Positions 27,173 through 36,697 of a stretch of DNA of 64,000 nt are shown one piece after another; within the stretch, counting starts at the first letter, position 1, and each line of letters starts with the position of its first letter. Source of the stretch: Microbispora sp. NBC_01189 (GTDB lineage: Bacteria > Actinomycetota > Actinomycetes > Streptosporangiales > Streptosporangiaceae); the NCBI RefSeq assembly GCF_036010665.1, contig NZ_CP108581.1, forward strand, positions 5,885,501 to 5,949,500, written 5' to 3'. The notes beneath the pieces are model-generated. The model made no database searches and was not told the origin of the DNA. It saw nothing but the letters and a program-made list of their open reading frames with translations. A program made the position numbers and the translations under genes.

Positions 27173-29989
27173 ATGAGCATCGTGCCCTCGTCCCCGTTGG
27201 TCGGGCGCGCACCCGAGCTGGCGATCCTGATCGACGCGATGACCCGCCCGCCGGCGGTCGTCCTGGTGGAGGGCGAGGCGGGCATCGGCAAGACCCGGCT
27301 CGTCCGCGCCGCGCTGGACCGGCTCCCGCGCGGCGACCGCGCCGTCCTGCTCGGCTACTGCCACCAGATCCGCGAGCCCTTCCCGTACGGGCCGGTCTTC
27401 GAGGCGCTGCGGGACATCAGGGGACGGCTCCCGGCGGCACATCGGCTCAACCCGGTTACCGGGGCACTGCGCGGGCACCTGCCCGAACTGGCCGGCGCGC
27501 TGCCGCCGTCGCCGCAGCCGCTGAACGATCCGCGAGCCGAACGGCACCGGGTGTTCCGGGGGATACGCGCCCTGCTGACGGCCGTCGGACCGGCCGTGCT
27601 GGTCATCGAGGACCTGCACTGGGCCGACGACGGCACCCGCGACCTGCTGCGGTTCCTCAGCGGCCAGCCGCCCGGGGGCCTCGCGGTCGTGGTCACCCGC
27701 AGGGGCGAGGACGGCGGCCCGCCCGGGCCGCCGCTCGGCCTGGCCTATCGGCACCAGCCGGACACCACGCACCGGGTGGTCCGCCTGACCCCGCTGGACG
27801 CGTCCGGCGTGGGCAGCCTGGCCGGCGCGCTGCTGGAGTGCTCCGACCTGCCGGCCGGGTTCGTCGCGCGGCTGCACGAGCGCACGGCCGGCATCCCGTT
27901 CGTGGTGGAGGAGATGGTCCGTTCGCTGCCCGGCGTCGAGGAGCCCGACGCCCTGGAACGTGCCGGTGTGCCGCTGCTCCTGCGCGAGGCGATGGCCGAG
28001 CAGATGGCCTGCCTGTCCCCGGCGGCGGTGGGCACGGTGCAGGCGGCGGCGGTGCTGGGGCTCCCCGCGGACGAGCACCTGATCGCCGCGGTGAGCGGCG
28101 ACTCCGCCGGGCTGGGCGAGGCGCTGCGCGCCGGGGTGCTGCACGAGCACCCCGGCGGCCGGTACGGCTTCCGCCACGCGCTGGCCCAGCAGGCCGTCTA
28201 CGACGCGATCCCCGGACCGGACCGCAGACCGGCGCACGACCGGGCGATGACCGCGCTCGGGGCGATGGAGTCGCCGCCGCTGGTGCAGCTCGCGTTCCAC
28301 GCCCGGCACGCAGGGGACACCACGGCCTGGATCGCCCACGGCACGGCCGCCGCCCGGCAGGCCGCCGCGCTCGGCGACACCGCCCTGGCCGTGGAGGTCA
28401 TCGAGGGGATGCTCGACGATCCCGGCCTGCCCGCCCCCGCCCGCGGCCCGCTCGCCCTCATGCTGAGCCGGCTCGCCGCGACCGGCCTGTCGCACCAGCG
28501 GGTGGTACGGCTGCTGCGTCACCTGCTGCGCGGCGAGTTCCTGTCCGGGGACGTGCGCGGCGAGGTGCGCCTGAACCTCGGCCTGGTGCTGTCCAACCAG
28601 GCCGGCGACGTCGCCGCCGGACGGCCGGAGATGATGGCCGCCCTCGCCGAGCTGAGCGACCGCCCGACGCTGGCGGCGCGCGGCTGGGCCAGCATGGCGA
28701 TGCCGGAGTGGGGCGACGAGCCGGTGTCGGAGCACGCGGGGTGGATGGCCCGCGCCGAGGCGCTCGTCGCCGCCGCCGACAACCCCGAGCTCGCGGCGGC
28801 GGTGCTGGCCAACCGAGCCTCCTTCGAGATGACGATCGGGTCGGCCGACGCCTTCGCCGTCGCCGCCCGGCTTCCGGTCGCCGACCCCGTCACGGAGGTG
28901 CGGCGGGAGGCCGCCCGGGCGTTCTGCAACCTGCACGACTCGGCGACCACCCTGGGGCTCTACGGGGCGGCCGAGCGGTTCGCCCGGGAGGGCCGGCGGC
29001 TCGCGCTGGAGACCGGCGCGCAGTATCCCGCCTATCTCGTCGAGGCCTCGACGATCCGCAGGGAGTGGCTCACCGGACGCTGGGACGGGCTCCGCGACCG
29101 GGCGGCGTCGCTGGGGGAGCTGGCCACCGAGACCCCTCTGATCGCGGTGGACCTCTGGCTGGTGCTCGGCCTGCTCGCCCTGGCGACCGGCGAGTGGGAG
29201 GAGGCACGCGGGCACCTCCACAACGCGGGACTGGACGCGCCGCAGGCGCGGCACGCCCCGGTCGTGGCGGCCGCCGCGGGGGGCCTCGTCGACCTGCACC
29301 TCGCCCGCGGCGGGGTGGACGCCGCGGCCGCGGAGGCCGAGCGGGCGGTCGCCCGGCTGCGCCGCAAGGGGGTCTGGGTGTGGGGCGCGACCCTCGTTCC
29401 GTCCGCCGTGACCGCGTTCGCCGCGGCCGGGCGGATGCGGGCGGCGCACGACCTGGCGACCGAGTACGCCGGCGGCGTCGCGGGCCGGGTCGCCCCCGCC
29501 GCGTACGCCGCGCTCGACACCGCGCTGGCCGCGCTCGCGTCGGCGGAGGGCCGGAACGCCGACGCCGCCGGCCTGTTCGCCCGCGCCCGCCGGGCGTACG
29601 CGGTCCTGCCCCAGCCGTACGCCGCGGCGCGGGCGGCGGAGGGCGAGGCGCGGGCCCGGCTCGCCCTCGGGGACGGCGCCGCGACGCCCGCCCTCAGGGA
29701 GACGGCCGAGCGGTACGCCCGCCTCGGCGCGACGCACGACGCCGCCCGCTGCCGCCGGCTGCTGCGCGAGATCGGCGTGGAGGTCCGGCTGCCGGGCGGG
29801 CGGGGCAGGAAGGCCGGCGGGCTGTCGCAGCGGGAGAAGGAGGTGGCCCGGCTCGTCGCGCTCGGCCGGACCAACCGGGAGATCGCCGATGTGCTCTTCC
29901 TGTCGACGCGCACGGTGGAGACCCACGTCGCCACCGTGCTGCGCAAGCTCGGCGTACGCTCGCGGACCCAGATCGCGCCGCCCGCCTGA
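27173..29989 (+). CDS. Large LuxR-type (LAL/MalT-like) ATP-binding transcriptional regulator
   Basis: 938 residues from ATG 27173 (GGAG at 27163). N-terminal AAA/STAND ATPase: Walker A GEAGIGKT (residues 34-41) and Walker B VLVIEDLHWAD (about 143). A long TPR-like helical middle follows, then a C-terminal LuxR helix-turn-helix (LSQREKEVARLVALG, TNREIADVLFLS, TVETHVATVLRKLGV). LAL regulators often activate specialised-metabolite clusters. It is divergent from the lanthionine operon and is its best candidate activator. Confidence 0.9.
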   Translation: MSIVPSSPLVGRAPELAILIDAMTRPPAVVLVEGEAGIGKTRLVRAALDRLPRGDRAVLLGYCHQIREPFPYGPVFEALRDIRGRLPAAHRLNPVTGALRGHLPELAGALPPSPQPLNDPRAERHRVFRGIRALLTAVGPAVLVIEDLHWADDGTRDLLRFLSGQPPGGLAVVVTRRGEDGGPPGPPLGLAYRHQPDTTHRVVRLTPLDASGVGSLAGALLECSDLPAGFVARLHERTAGIPFVVEEMVRSLPGVEEPDALERAGVPLLLREAMAEQMACLSPAAVGTVQAAAVLGLPADEHLIAAVSGDSAGLGEALRAGVLHEHPGGRYGFRHALAQQAVYDAIPGPDRRPAHDRAMTALGAMESPPLVQLAFHARHAGDTTAWIAHGTAAARQAAALGDTALAVEVIEGMLDDPGLPAPARGPLALMLSRLAATGLSHQRVVRLLRHLLRGEFLSGDVRGEVRLNLGLVLSNQAGDVAAGRPEMMAALAELSDRPTLAARGWASMAMPEWGDEPVSEHAGWMARAEALVAAADNPELAAAVLANRASFEMTIGSADAFAVAARLPVADPVTEVRREAARAFCNLHDSATTLGLYGAAERFAREGRRLALETGAQYPAYLVEASTIRREWLTGRWDGLRDRAASLGELATETPLIAVDLWLVLGLLALATGEWEEARGHLHNAGLDAPQARHAPVVAAAAGGLVDLHLARGGVDAAAAEAERAVARLRRKGVWVWGATLVPSAVTAFAAAGRMRAAHDLATEYAGGVAGRVAPAAYAALDTALAALASAEGRNADAAGLFARARRAYAVLPQPYAAARAAEGEARARLALGDGAATPALRETAERYARLGATHDAARCRRLLREIGVEVRLPGGRGRKAGGLSQREKEVARLVALGRTNREIADVLFLSTRTVETHVATVLRKLGVRSRTQIAPPA

Positions 29990-30013
29990 CCACGTCCCCC
30001 CGGCGGGACGCGA

Positions 30014-30050
30014 AAACCCCCGAAACCGGTGGGGCCGGTCCCGGGGGTTC
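30014..30050. terminator. Bidirectional terminator between convergent genes
   Basis: Arms AACCCCCG (30015-30022) and CGGGGGTT (30042-30049) with a secondary inner CCGG pairing, placed between the convergent LAL regulator and M4 protease genes. Confidence 0.75.
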
Positions 30051-30063
30051 TCGTCGCCGTCGC

Positions 30064-32295
30064 TCAGACGGTGATGCTCCACGAGTCGAGATAACCCGTG
30101 TCGAGGGTGTACTGGTCCCTGACCTCCAGGGTCCAGGTGCCCGCCGCGGCCTGGGTGACCGCGACCGAGTAGGTGCGGGTGCCGAACGACGTGCAGCTGC
30201 TGCCGCCGCTGGACTTGACGGTGTACCACGTGCCGTTCGGGCCCTGGAGCCTGATCCGCAGGTCCTCGGCGCAGGTGTGCGAGATGGTCACGCTGAGCTG
30301 GACCGGGGACACCGCGTTACCGCTCGCGGTCGACGTGATCGGACTGGTGATCGTCGTGAGGTCGTTGATGGGGTAGTCCGTGCCGTTGGTGAACGTGCGT
30401 CCGCCGGAGCTGCCCGACACGGTGAGGGTGTACGTCGCGGTGTGGCCGCCCGACGAGCCGGTACCTGTGATGGTCACCGGGTAGGTGCCGGAGGGCGTCG
30501 ACGCGCTGGTGGCGATGGTCAGGGTGGAGGAGCCGCCCGAGGTCACCGAGGACGGGCTGAAGGACGCGGTGGCCCCCGACGGAAGCCCGGAGGCGGTGAG
30601 GGCGACGCTCTGCGCGCTCCCCGAGGTGGTCGACGTCGAGACGGTCGTGGTGGCCGCCGAGCCGGGAGCCACGGTGCCCGCGGTCGGGCTGAGCGACAGG
30701 GAGAAGTCGTTGCCCGAGGCGCTGCAGCTCGGCTCGCCCGACTGCACCGGGACGCCGACCGCGTTCCAGGCCGCCTTGGTGGCCGCGCACTCGGCGCTGC
30801 TCGCGCCGTACAGCTCGACCGCCGCCGCCAGCGACGCCGACCTGACGCCCGCGTACTTCCAGGTCGAGGTCTTGCGCTGCAGCGCGCCCATGTAGATCTT
30901 GCCGGCCTTCTGGATGGAGATGCCGGTCACCGACGAGGGGCCGCCGGAGCAGATCGGGCTGTTCGGCTTGCCGCCGCCCGGCGAGGAGCCCTCGGCGAGC
31001 AGGTAGAACCAGTGGTTCAGCGGGCCGGCCGCGGCGTGCACCTCGGTGCTGGGGATCGAGGAGGAGTAGCAGTTGGGGTCGCCGGCGAGCGACGGGTTGT
31101 ACATGTACCGGATCGGCCCGCTGCCGACGAGGTTGACCAGCTCGCCCACCTGGTAGTCCGGCGCGTCGTTCGGGTTGTTGGCGTACGCCTCGGTGAGCGC
31201 GCCGAAGATGTCGCCGGTGCCCTCGTTGATGCCGCCGTTCTCGTTGCCGGAACCGGCGGCGCCGGGGGTGGTCTGGAAGATGGCGTGGCCGAACTCGTGC
31301 GCCACGACGTCGATCGAGGTGGCCTGGCGGGCGTTGTCCTGCGAGTGGCCGAAGTTGGTGTAGCTGCCGTTCCAGTACGCGTTGACGTCGGCCAGGCCCA
31401 CACGGGTGGGGAAGCCGCCTCCGCTGCCGTTGATGCCGTTGCGGCCGAGCCAGCTGGAGAGCATGTCCCACTCGCGCTGGACGGCGTAGAGCGCGTCCAC
31501 GCAGGCGGTCTCCAGGTTCGTCCCGCCGCCGGTGCCCCACGCGTCGTCGGTGCCGGTGTAGGCCGACCCGTTCTGCCCGCCGCACTTGAGGCCGCTGCGG
31601 GTGGAGTCGGTCATCGAGTACGACGTGCCGGAGCCGCTGGTGTTGATGGTCACCGTGCCGTAGTAGTAGCCGGTGCCGGTGCCCTCCCTGACCTGGTCGT
31701 AGGAGTCGGCGATCTCACCGGTGGCCGCGTCGACGAACACGTGCTGGATGCTCGGATGGCCGGCGGCGATGCCGGAGACCACGGCCTCCCAGGCCAGGCG
31801 CGGCTTGTGGCCCCAGGCCAGGACCACCAGGCGCGGGGCGGCGCTGTCGTCGACCCGGGTCAGCACGGTCTTCGCCGTCTCCGTGGCGCTCGCGGCGCTC
31901 ACCGACGGCGTGGTCGCCACGCCCAGGGTGGTGGCGCCGGAGGCGGCCGAGGTGTCGCGGACGCGTCCGTTGCCGTCGGCGACCACGACCGCGTCGCCGC
32001 CCACCATCGGCAGGCCCTTGTACGTGCGTTCGTAGCTGACGTAGTACATGCCGCCGGCGCCCGCCGTCACGGCGCTGCGCCGGTAGCTCTCGTTGGGGGT
32101 CACGCGCAGGTCGTCCAGGCCGCTCGCGACGGCCTGGTCGGCCGCGGCCGCGGCGCGCTGCGCCGGGTCGGCCGCGGCGGACCGCACCAGCTCCTGGCTG
32201 CCCGGCGGGGGTTTGGCGGCCGCTTCGGTGGTGGGGGCGGCCAGGCCGGCCAGGGCCAGCGCGGCGGCCGTCGCGAGCAGTGCTCCACGCCTCAT
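30064..32295 (-). CDS. Secreted neutral metalloprotease (M4, thermolysin family) with P-domain
   Basis: 743 residues. Signal peptide from ATG 32295 (LLATAAALALAGLAAP), then a FTP/PepSY-type propeptide and the M4 catalytic domain. Zinc motif HEFGH is at about residues 333-337 and the third ligand Glu lies in NEGTGDIFG; catalytic His region is VHAAAGPLNHWFY. An Ig-like linker (FSLSLSPTAGTVAPG) and a C-terminal proprotein-convertase P-domain (FTNGTDYPINDL ... TLEVRD) follow. Extracellular protein degradation; upstream GAAAGGA ribosome site supports the start. Confidence 0.93.
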   Translation of the reverse strand: MRRGALLATAAALALAGLAAPTTEAAAKPPPGSQELVRSAAADPAQRAAAAADQAVASGLDDLRVTPNESYRRSAVTAGAGGMYYVSYERTYKGLPMVGGDAVVVADGNGRVRDTSAASGATTLGVATTPSVSAASATETAKTVLTRVDDSAAPRLVVLAWGHKPRLAWEAVVSGIAAGHPSIQHVFVDAATGEIADSYDQVREGTGTGYYYGTVTINTSGSGTSYSMTDSTRSGLKCGGQNGSAYTGTDDAWGTGGGTNLETACVDALYAVQREWDMLSSWLGRNGINGSGGGFPTRVGLADVNAYWNGSYTNFGHSQDNARQATSIDVVAHEFGHAIFQTTPGAAGSGNENGGINEGTGDIFGALTEAYANNPNDAPDYQVGELVNLVGSGPIRYMYNPSLAGDPNCYSSSIPSTEVHAAAGPLNHWFYLLAEGSSPGGGKPNSPICSGGPSSVTGISIQKAGKIYMGALQRKTSTWKYAGVRSASLAAAVELYGASSAECAATKAAWNAVGVPVQSGEPSCSASGNDFSLSLSPTAGTVAPGSAATTTVSTSTTSGSAQSVALTASGLPSGATASFSPSSVTSGGSSTLTIATSASTPSGTYPVTITGTGSSGGHTATYTLTVSGSSGGRTFTNGTDYPINDLTTITSPITSTASGNAVSPVQLSVTISHTCAEDLRIRLQGPNGTWYTVKSSGGSSCTSFGTRTYSVAVTQAAAGTWTLEVRDQYTLDTGYLDSWSITV

Positions 32296-32779
32296 GGGCG
32301 TCGTCCTTTCTCTGCCTCCCACGCCGCGTCCGCTTGGGTGTGCGGGCGACGGCGGTCGCGCCGCCGGGGGAGAGGCCGGCGGCGGACACGGTGGGATCGG
32401 GGGGTGAGGGAGAGAAACGCGTGGTTCCGGGGGAGCCGGGGCGAGGATGGCCCGCCCGCGTCATCCGGAACCTAGGAAGAGGTCACGTCACGGTGCTCCT
32501 TGCTCTGTCGTCGCGGCCGGAGTAGGCGTCCGTAGTGAGGGTCCGTAGTGGTGGGCCGGGTCCGGCTGGGGGGTGGCGGCCTCTGCCGAGACGCTAGAGC
32601 CGTGATCAGTGCCTGAATATCCGTAGAAGTATCCGTACATATACGGAAAAGCCGGTAAGGGGGGAGCATGCTGCGGTAGATGGGCCCAGTGGGGAGTCGG
32701 CACTGTGCGGTGGAACGGGCACCGGTGCGGTGAGAGCGCGCTGAGACCCGCACGGCCTGGCGGGCGTTACTTTCGGACC
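32296..32779. other. Intergenic region with TCCGTA repeats
   Basis: 484 bases with no supported gene. It contains ATCCGTA direct repeats (32619, 32631), the inverted repeat TCCGTA-CATA-TACGGA (32632-32647), and two GTCCGTAGTG copies near 32528-32550. These could be operator sites for the oxidoreductase gene at 32780 or the protease. Confidence 0.45.
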
Positions 32780-33205
32780 ATGGACCAGATGACCGAGGCG
32801 GAGTGGCGCGCGTTCGCGATGGCGGAGACGCGCACGGGCACGCTGGCGATCACCAGGATGGACGGGCGCCCGCACGCGACCCCCGTCTGGTTCGCCCTGG
32901 ACGGCAGCGACGTGGTCTTCACCACCCACGAGAGCAGCGTCAAGGCCAGGGAACTGCGCCGCGACTCCCGGGCCACCCTCTGCGTGGACGACCAGCGTCC
33001 GCCGTACTCGTTCGTGATGATGGAGGGCGAGGCGGCGCTGTCGGGCGATCTCGACGAGGTGCGGCGGTGGGCGGCCGAGATCGGCGGCCGTTACCTGGGC
33101 GAGGAGCACGCGGAGGAGTGCGGTGAGCGCGCAGGCGTCCCCGGCGCCCTCCTCGTACGCCTGAGCGTGCGCAAGGTCGTCGCCTACAAGGAGATGGCCG
33201 CCTGA
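32780..33205 (+). CDS. PPOX-class flavin/F420-dependent oxidoreductase
   Basis: 141 residues with the split-barrel flavin-binding fold of the PNPOx-like family: TGTLAITRMDGRPHATPVWF, then VVFTTHESSVKARELRRD, RATLCVDDQRPPYSFV and an alpha-helical end with LLVRLSVRKVVAYKEM. Actinobacterial members of this type commonly use F420 or FMN/FAD to reduce small molecules; the substrate is unknown. Start ATG 32780 follows an in-frame unlikely extension from 32705. Confidence 0.85.
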   Translation: MDQMTEAEWRAFAMAETRTGTLAITRMDGRPHATPVWFALDGSDVVFTTHESSVKARELRRDSRATLCVDDQRPPYSFVMMEGEAALSGDLDEVRRWAAEIGGRYLGEEHAEECGERAGVPGALLVRLSVRKVVAYKEMAA

Positions 33206-33607
33206 CCCTCCTGGCACCGGTGCCTACCCGGCGGCACGAGCGGGTCGTCCCGGTGGCCGCGTCCAGCCAGACCAGCAGGGCGTAGCCCACCCCGAACCGC
33301 ACCGTGGGCTCCCGGTTCCCGGTCAGCAGTCCGAACGCCGCGCCGGTCGCGGTGCCGGTCGCGGTGCCGGCTCCCCTTTCGCTGGGGGCGCGGCGAGAAT
33401 TGACAGGACCGAGCCGACTATTCCACTTGTGCTCGTAACTTTCTCCGGAACCAGCGAAAGTTAGAGAACATTGTTGACAAAGATGCGTGATCCGGCTCAC
33501 ACTTCCGAGAGTCGTCGCGTTATCCGTAGATCATCGCCTCATCGGGTCGGCACTTGTGGGGTCGGTGTACGAAGCGCGATGCACTTCTGTCCCGACATAG
33601 GAGTGAC
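33206..33607. other. Gene-free region upstream of ThuA gene
   Basis: 402 bases. A duplicated 12-mer (GCCGGTCGCGGT) lies at about 33342-33368. An AT-richer block at 33420-33545 contains TTGACA at 33474 and is the likely promoter zone of the secreted ThuA gene. Minus-strand reading FGVGYALLVWLDAATG hints at an old gene fragment that I cannot name. Confidence 0.35.
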
Positions 33608-36001
33608 ATGTCCTCACGCACACGATCCGGACTGCGGTCGCGATCGGCCCTCGCCTCCGCTGTGCTCGCGGTGCCGGCCCTGGTGCTCGGCTCCACGGGC
33701 CCGGCCGCCGCCGCGGAGTCCGGAGCGGCGCCCGTCCTCGACACGGCCACGTTGTCGCCGGTCGCCGAGCCGAACTACAACGGCGCGACGAACACCGCCT
33801 ACACCCCGTCGACCACGACCGGCACCGGCGGCTGGTTCATCAACGACGAGGTGACGCTGAACCTGTCCGCGACCGATGACGACGCCGTCGCGTCGTTCCT
33901 CGTGACGGTGGGCACGGACGCCGCCGTCACGGTGCCGGCCGTGCCGAACGGCAACCGAGGCACGGCCACCTATGTCGTCAGGGGCGACCGCAACAGCACG
34001 GTCCGCTACGTCGCGGTCGACGCCGCCGGCAACGCCTCGGCCGCCAAGACGATCAGCGTGCGGATCGACACCAAGCCGCCGGTCGCGGCCTGGCCGGGCG
34101 TCTCCGGCGGCAAGGTGGCGCACAGCGCGGCGGCCGCCTCCATCACCCCGACGCGCACCGACCCCACCCCCGGGTCGGGCGGGGCCGCGGTGCGGGACAT
34201 GTGGATCGACGGCAAGTGGACCTACCCCCTGCCGCTGGACCCGGCCACCCTGTCCGTCGGCGTGCACACCTGGGCGGTCACTCTCGGAGACGCCGCCGGC
34301 AACGGCGCCAAGTACACCCTGACCTTCCAGATCACCACCTCGGTCGGGGACGTCCGGGCCCTGGTCCAGCGGTACGTCTCCGCCGGGAAGGTCTCGGCGT
34401 CGAACGGCGACCGCCTGCTCGCACTGCTCACGGAGGCCGACGCCGGCGGCGACGCCGCGGTGTCCGCGCTGACGCGCTTCGGCAGGCTGGCCGCCCAGGT
34501 CGTGCCCGAGGGCCACATGCGCGACTCCCTCGTGAAGGACGCCGCCTACCTGGTGGAGGAACTGCGCGGGGTCCGGCACCCGGACGTCGCCACCGGCGTC
34601 ACCGTGAGCGCGGCGCGTGGCATGGACCGCGCCCCCTTCCGGCTCCCGGCCGAGTCCGTACGCAACAAGAAGCCGAAGTTCCGGATCCTCCTCTTCGGCA
34701 ACCAGCCGGGTGCCTTCCGGCACGAGCACATCCCGCTCACCATGGCCGTGATCCAGGACATGGGCCGGGCCAACAACTTCGACGTCGACGTCTACGACTA
34801 CCTCAGCCCCGACGTGTCGGTGCCGAACCCGTTCGAGAGCATCGACCGCCTGTCGAAGTACGACGTGGTCGTCGGGGTCTCCAGCGTCGGCAACGGCGTG
34901 TTCTCCACGGCCCGCCCCACTCAGGCCGACCCGAACGTCAAGGTCGACGAGCAGGCCGTGCTCAAGCAGTTCGTCAACCAGGGCGGCGGCTTCGTCGCCC
35001 TGCACGGCGCCACCGACTCCATGCACGGGTGGGACTGGTACAAGGGCCTGGCCGGCGGCGAGTTCGACAACCACGGCTCCAACGGCAGCGGTCTCCAGAA
35101 CACCTGCGGGGCCTGCAACATCGGCGAACTGGTGACCGAGGACGACACCAACCCGGCCACCGGCAAGTTCCCGGACCGGATGAAGATCGTCGACGAGCTC
35201 TACAACTGGGTCGGTCTGCCGCGCCAGAAGACGCACGTCCTGCAGACCCTGAACGAGTCGACGTACGTCGGCAGCATCGGCGCCACGGCGGGCCGGGTTG
35301 AGGGCGCCGACCACCCGATCTCCTGGTGCCAGAACTACGACGGCGGACGCTCGTTCACCCAGGCGCTGCTCCACAACTGGGCGAACACCCTCGACCCGGT
35401 GTTCCAGAAGAACATGCTCGAGGGCATCAAGTGGGCCGCCGGTCAGACCGAGGCGAACTGCGTCAGCCACGAGGAGGTGCGCAAGCTGGTCGCCGCCGGC
35501 GCGGCGGACGGGTCCGTCGGCGCCGACCTGGCCGCCCGCCTCAGCCAGCCGCTCACCGCGTCGTACGACGACTACCTGGTGAAGGACTACGCCGGCGCCC
35601 TCGCGCAGGCGAAGACCTTCCGGCAGCTGGTCGACTCCAACCTCCACGGGCCCCGGCAGGCCACGTTCCGGAAGCGGGCCGACGAGCTCGTCTCATGGAT
35701 GAAGGTGCTCGACGGCAAGGGCGTCCACCTGGGCTTCGTGTCCCAGCCCAAGACGACGGCCGTGGGCGCGGGCGAGGTCGCGGTCTTCTCCGCACCGGCC
35801 GAGGGCCGGAACGTCGCCTACCAGTGGCAGGTCAAGTCGCCGGGCTCGGCCGGCTGGACCGACATGACCGGCGAGACGTCCTTCGCGATCGCCGTCACGG
35901 CGGCGCCGGAGGTCTCCGGCTCCGAGTACCGGGTCCGCGCGACCGACCCGACCGGCGAGGTCGTCTCCCGCTCGGCCTCCCTCAAGGTCAGCGGGCGCTG
36001 A
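33608..36001 (+). CDS. Secreted ThuA-domain protein (trehalose-utilisation-like)
   Basis: 797 residues from ATG 33608 (AGGAG ribosome site). Signal peptide (SALASAVLAVPALVLG, Ala-rich cut site), N-terminal Ig-like beta domains (about 40-260) and a helical FIVAR-like segment. The ThuA domain (about 355-590; RILLFGNQPGAFRHEHIP, GGGFVALHGATDSMHGWDWY) comes next, then another helical stretch and a terminal Ig-like domain (VAYQWQVKS). ThuA domains are amidotransferase-like folds linked to sugar utilisation; the enzymatic role is unproven. Confidence 0.82.
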   Translation: MSSRTRSGLRSRSALASAVLAVPALVLGSTGPAAAAESGAAPVLDTATLSPVAEPNYNGATNTAYTPSTTTGTGGWFINDEVTLNLSATDDDAVASFLVTVGTDAAVTVPAVPNGNRGTATYVVRGDRNSTVRYVAVDAAGNASAAKTISVRIDTKPPVAAWPGVSGGKVAHSAAAASITPTRTDPTPGSGGAAVRDMWIDGKWTYPLPLDPATLSVGVHTWAVTLGDAAGNGAKYTLTFQITTSVGDVRALVQRYVSAGKVSASNGDRLLALLTEADAGGDAAVSALTRFGRLAAQVVPEGHMRDSLVKDAAYLVEELRGVRHPDVATGVTVSAARGMDRAPFRLPAESVRNKKPKFRILLFGNQPGAFRHEHIPLTMAVIQDMGRANNFDVDVYDYLSPDVSVPNPFESIDRLSKYDVVVGVSSVGNGVFSTARPTQADPNVKVDEQAVLKQFVNQGGGFVALHGATDSMHGWDWYKGLAGGEFDNHGSNGSGLQNTCGACNIGELVTEDDTNPATGKFPDRMKIVDELYNWVGLPRQKTHVLQTLNESTYVGSIGATAGRVEGADHPISWCQNYDGGRSFTQALLHNWANTLDPVFQKNMLEGIKWAAGQTEANCVSHEEVRKLVAAGAADGSVGADLAARLSQPLTASYDDYLVKDYAGALAQAKTFRQLVDSNLHGPRQATFRKRADELVSWMKVLDGKGVHLGFVSQPKTTAVGAGEVAVFSAPAEGRNVAYQWQVKSPGSAGWTDMTGETSFAIAVTAAPEVSGSEYRVRATDPTGEVVSRSASLKVSGR

Positions 36002-36008
36002 CCCCCTT

Positions 36009-36043
36009 CCGGTGGCCCGGGCGCGCCGCGCCCGGGCCACCGG
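36009..36043. terminator. Strong hairpin after ThuA gene
   Basis: Perfect 15-bp stem (36009-36023 with 36029-36043) and a 5-base loop, 8 bases after the ThuA stop, followed by TGCCTTT. Typical GC-rich actinomycete terminator. Confidence 0.85.
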
Positions 36044-36089
36044 TGCCTTTCCGACGAGACGCCTTTACGACGACACCAGGAGTGGATCG

Positions 36090-36599
36090 ATGCGCCAGGC
36101 CCTCACCCGGGTCGCGCTCGCCGTTACGTCGCTCGCGTTCTGCGCCGGGTGTGGCGGCGCCACGTCCGCCGCCCCCTCCGCCGCCGACCCCGCAAACGGG
36201 CCCGCGGCCGGTACGGCGGAATCTCCGGTCACGTGCGACCTGCGGCCGCGGACGGCCCCCGGCGAGACGACCTCCTGGACGCATCCGGCGAAGTCCTTCT
36301 ACGACCCGTCCGACGAGGACATTCCCACCAGGGCGAGCCTCGACCACCTGCTCGTCAAGGACGACGCCCTGGTGATCGAGTACTCGACCCGGCTGCCCGA
36401 GGCGTCGTTGAAGGCGCTGCGTGAGTGGACGTACCTGCAGACCGCGACCGTGGTCCTGCCGGGACCGGACACGCCCGCGGTGCGGGCCGTGATCGCCTCC
36501 ACCGAACTGGTCTGCGACGGCGTGGACACGGTGCGACTGTCGGATCTGGTTCGCGACAGAACCTTCGGCCAGGTCGCCGATCACGGCGAGGCGGGATGA
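36090..36599 (+). CDS. Lipoprotein with DUF3105-like domain
   Basis: 169 residues. ATG 36090 has an AGGAG site. A basic-hydrophobic signal ends in FCAGC, a plausible though non-ideal lipobox with Cys21. The mature part contains SLDHLLVKDDALVIEYSTRL, which recalls the central H-x-LEHG-VVI-x-Y motif of DUF3105, but the family's Gly-His pattern is degraded. It follows the ThuA gene in the same direction but beyond a strong terminator. Cell-surface role unknown. Confidence 0.6.
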   Translation: MRQALTRVALAVTSLAFCAGCGGATSAAPSAADPANGPAAGTAESPVTCDLRPRTAPGETTSWTHPAKSFYDPSDEDIPTRASLDHLLVKDDALVIEYSTRLPEASLKALREWTYLQTATVVLPGPDTPAVRAVIASTELVCDGVDTVRLSDLVRDRTFGQVADHGEAG

Positions 36600-36697
36600 T
36601 CGGCGCAGCCGGAATGGGTCCCGTGTCCCGCATTGGCGCGTGAATTCGCGTTCCCGCCGAGTGACAAGCCACGCGCGCCGGGTGGGAAACTTATCGG

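Noticed and set aside
27049..32475. 1,808-residue plus-strand open frame
   Set aside because: It is a shadow frame of the LAL regulator and the M4 protease; no recognisable domains and extreme Arg/Gly/Ala content.
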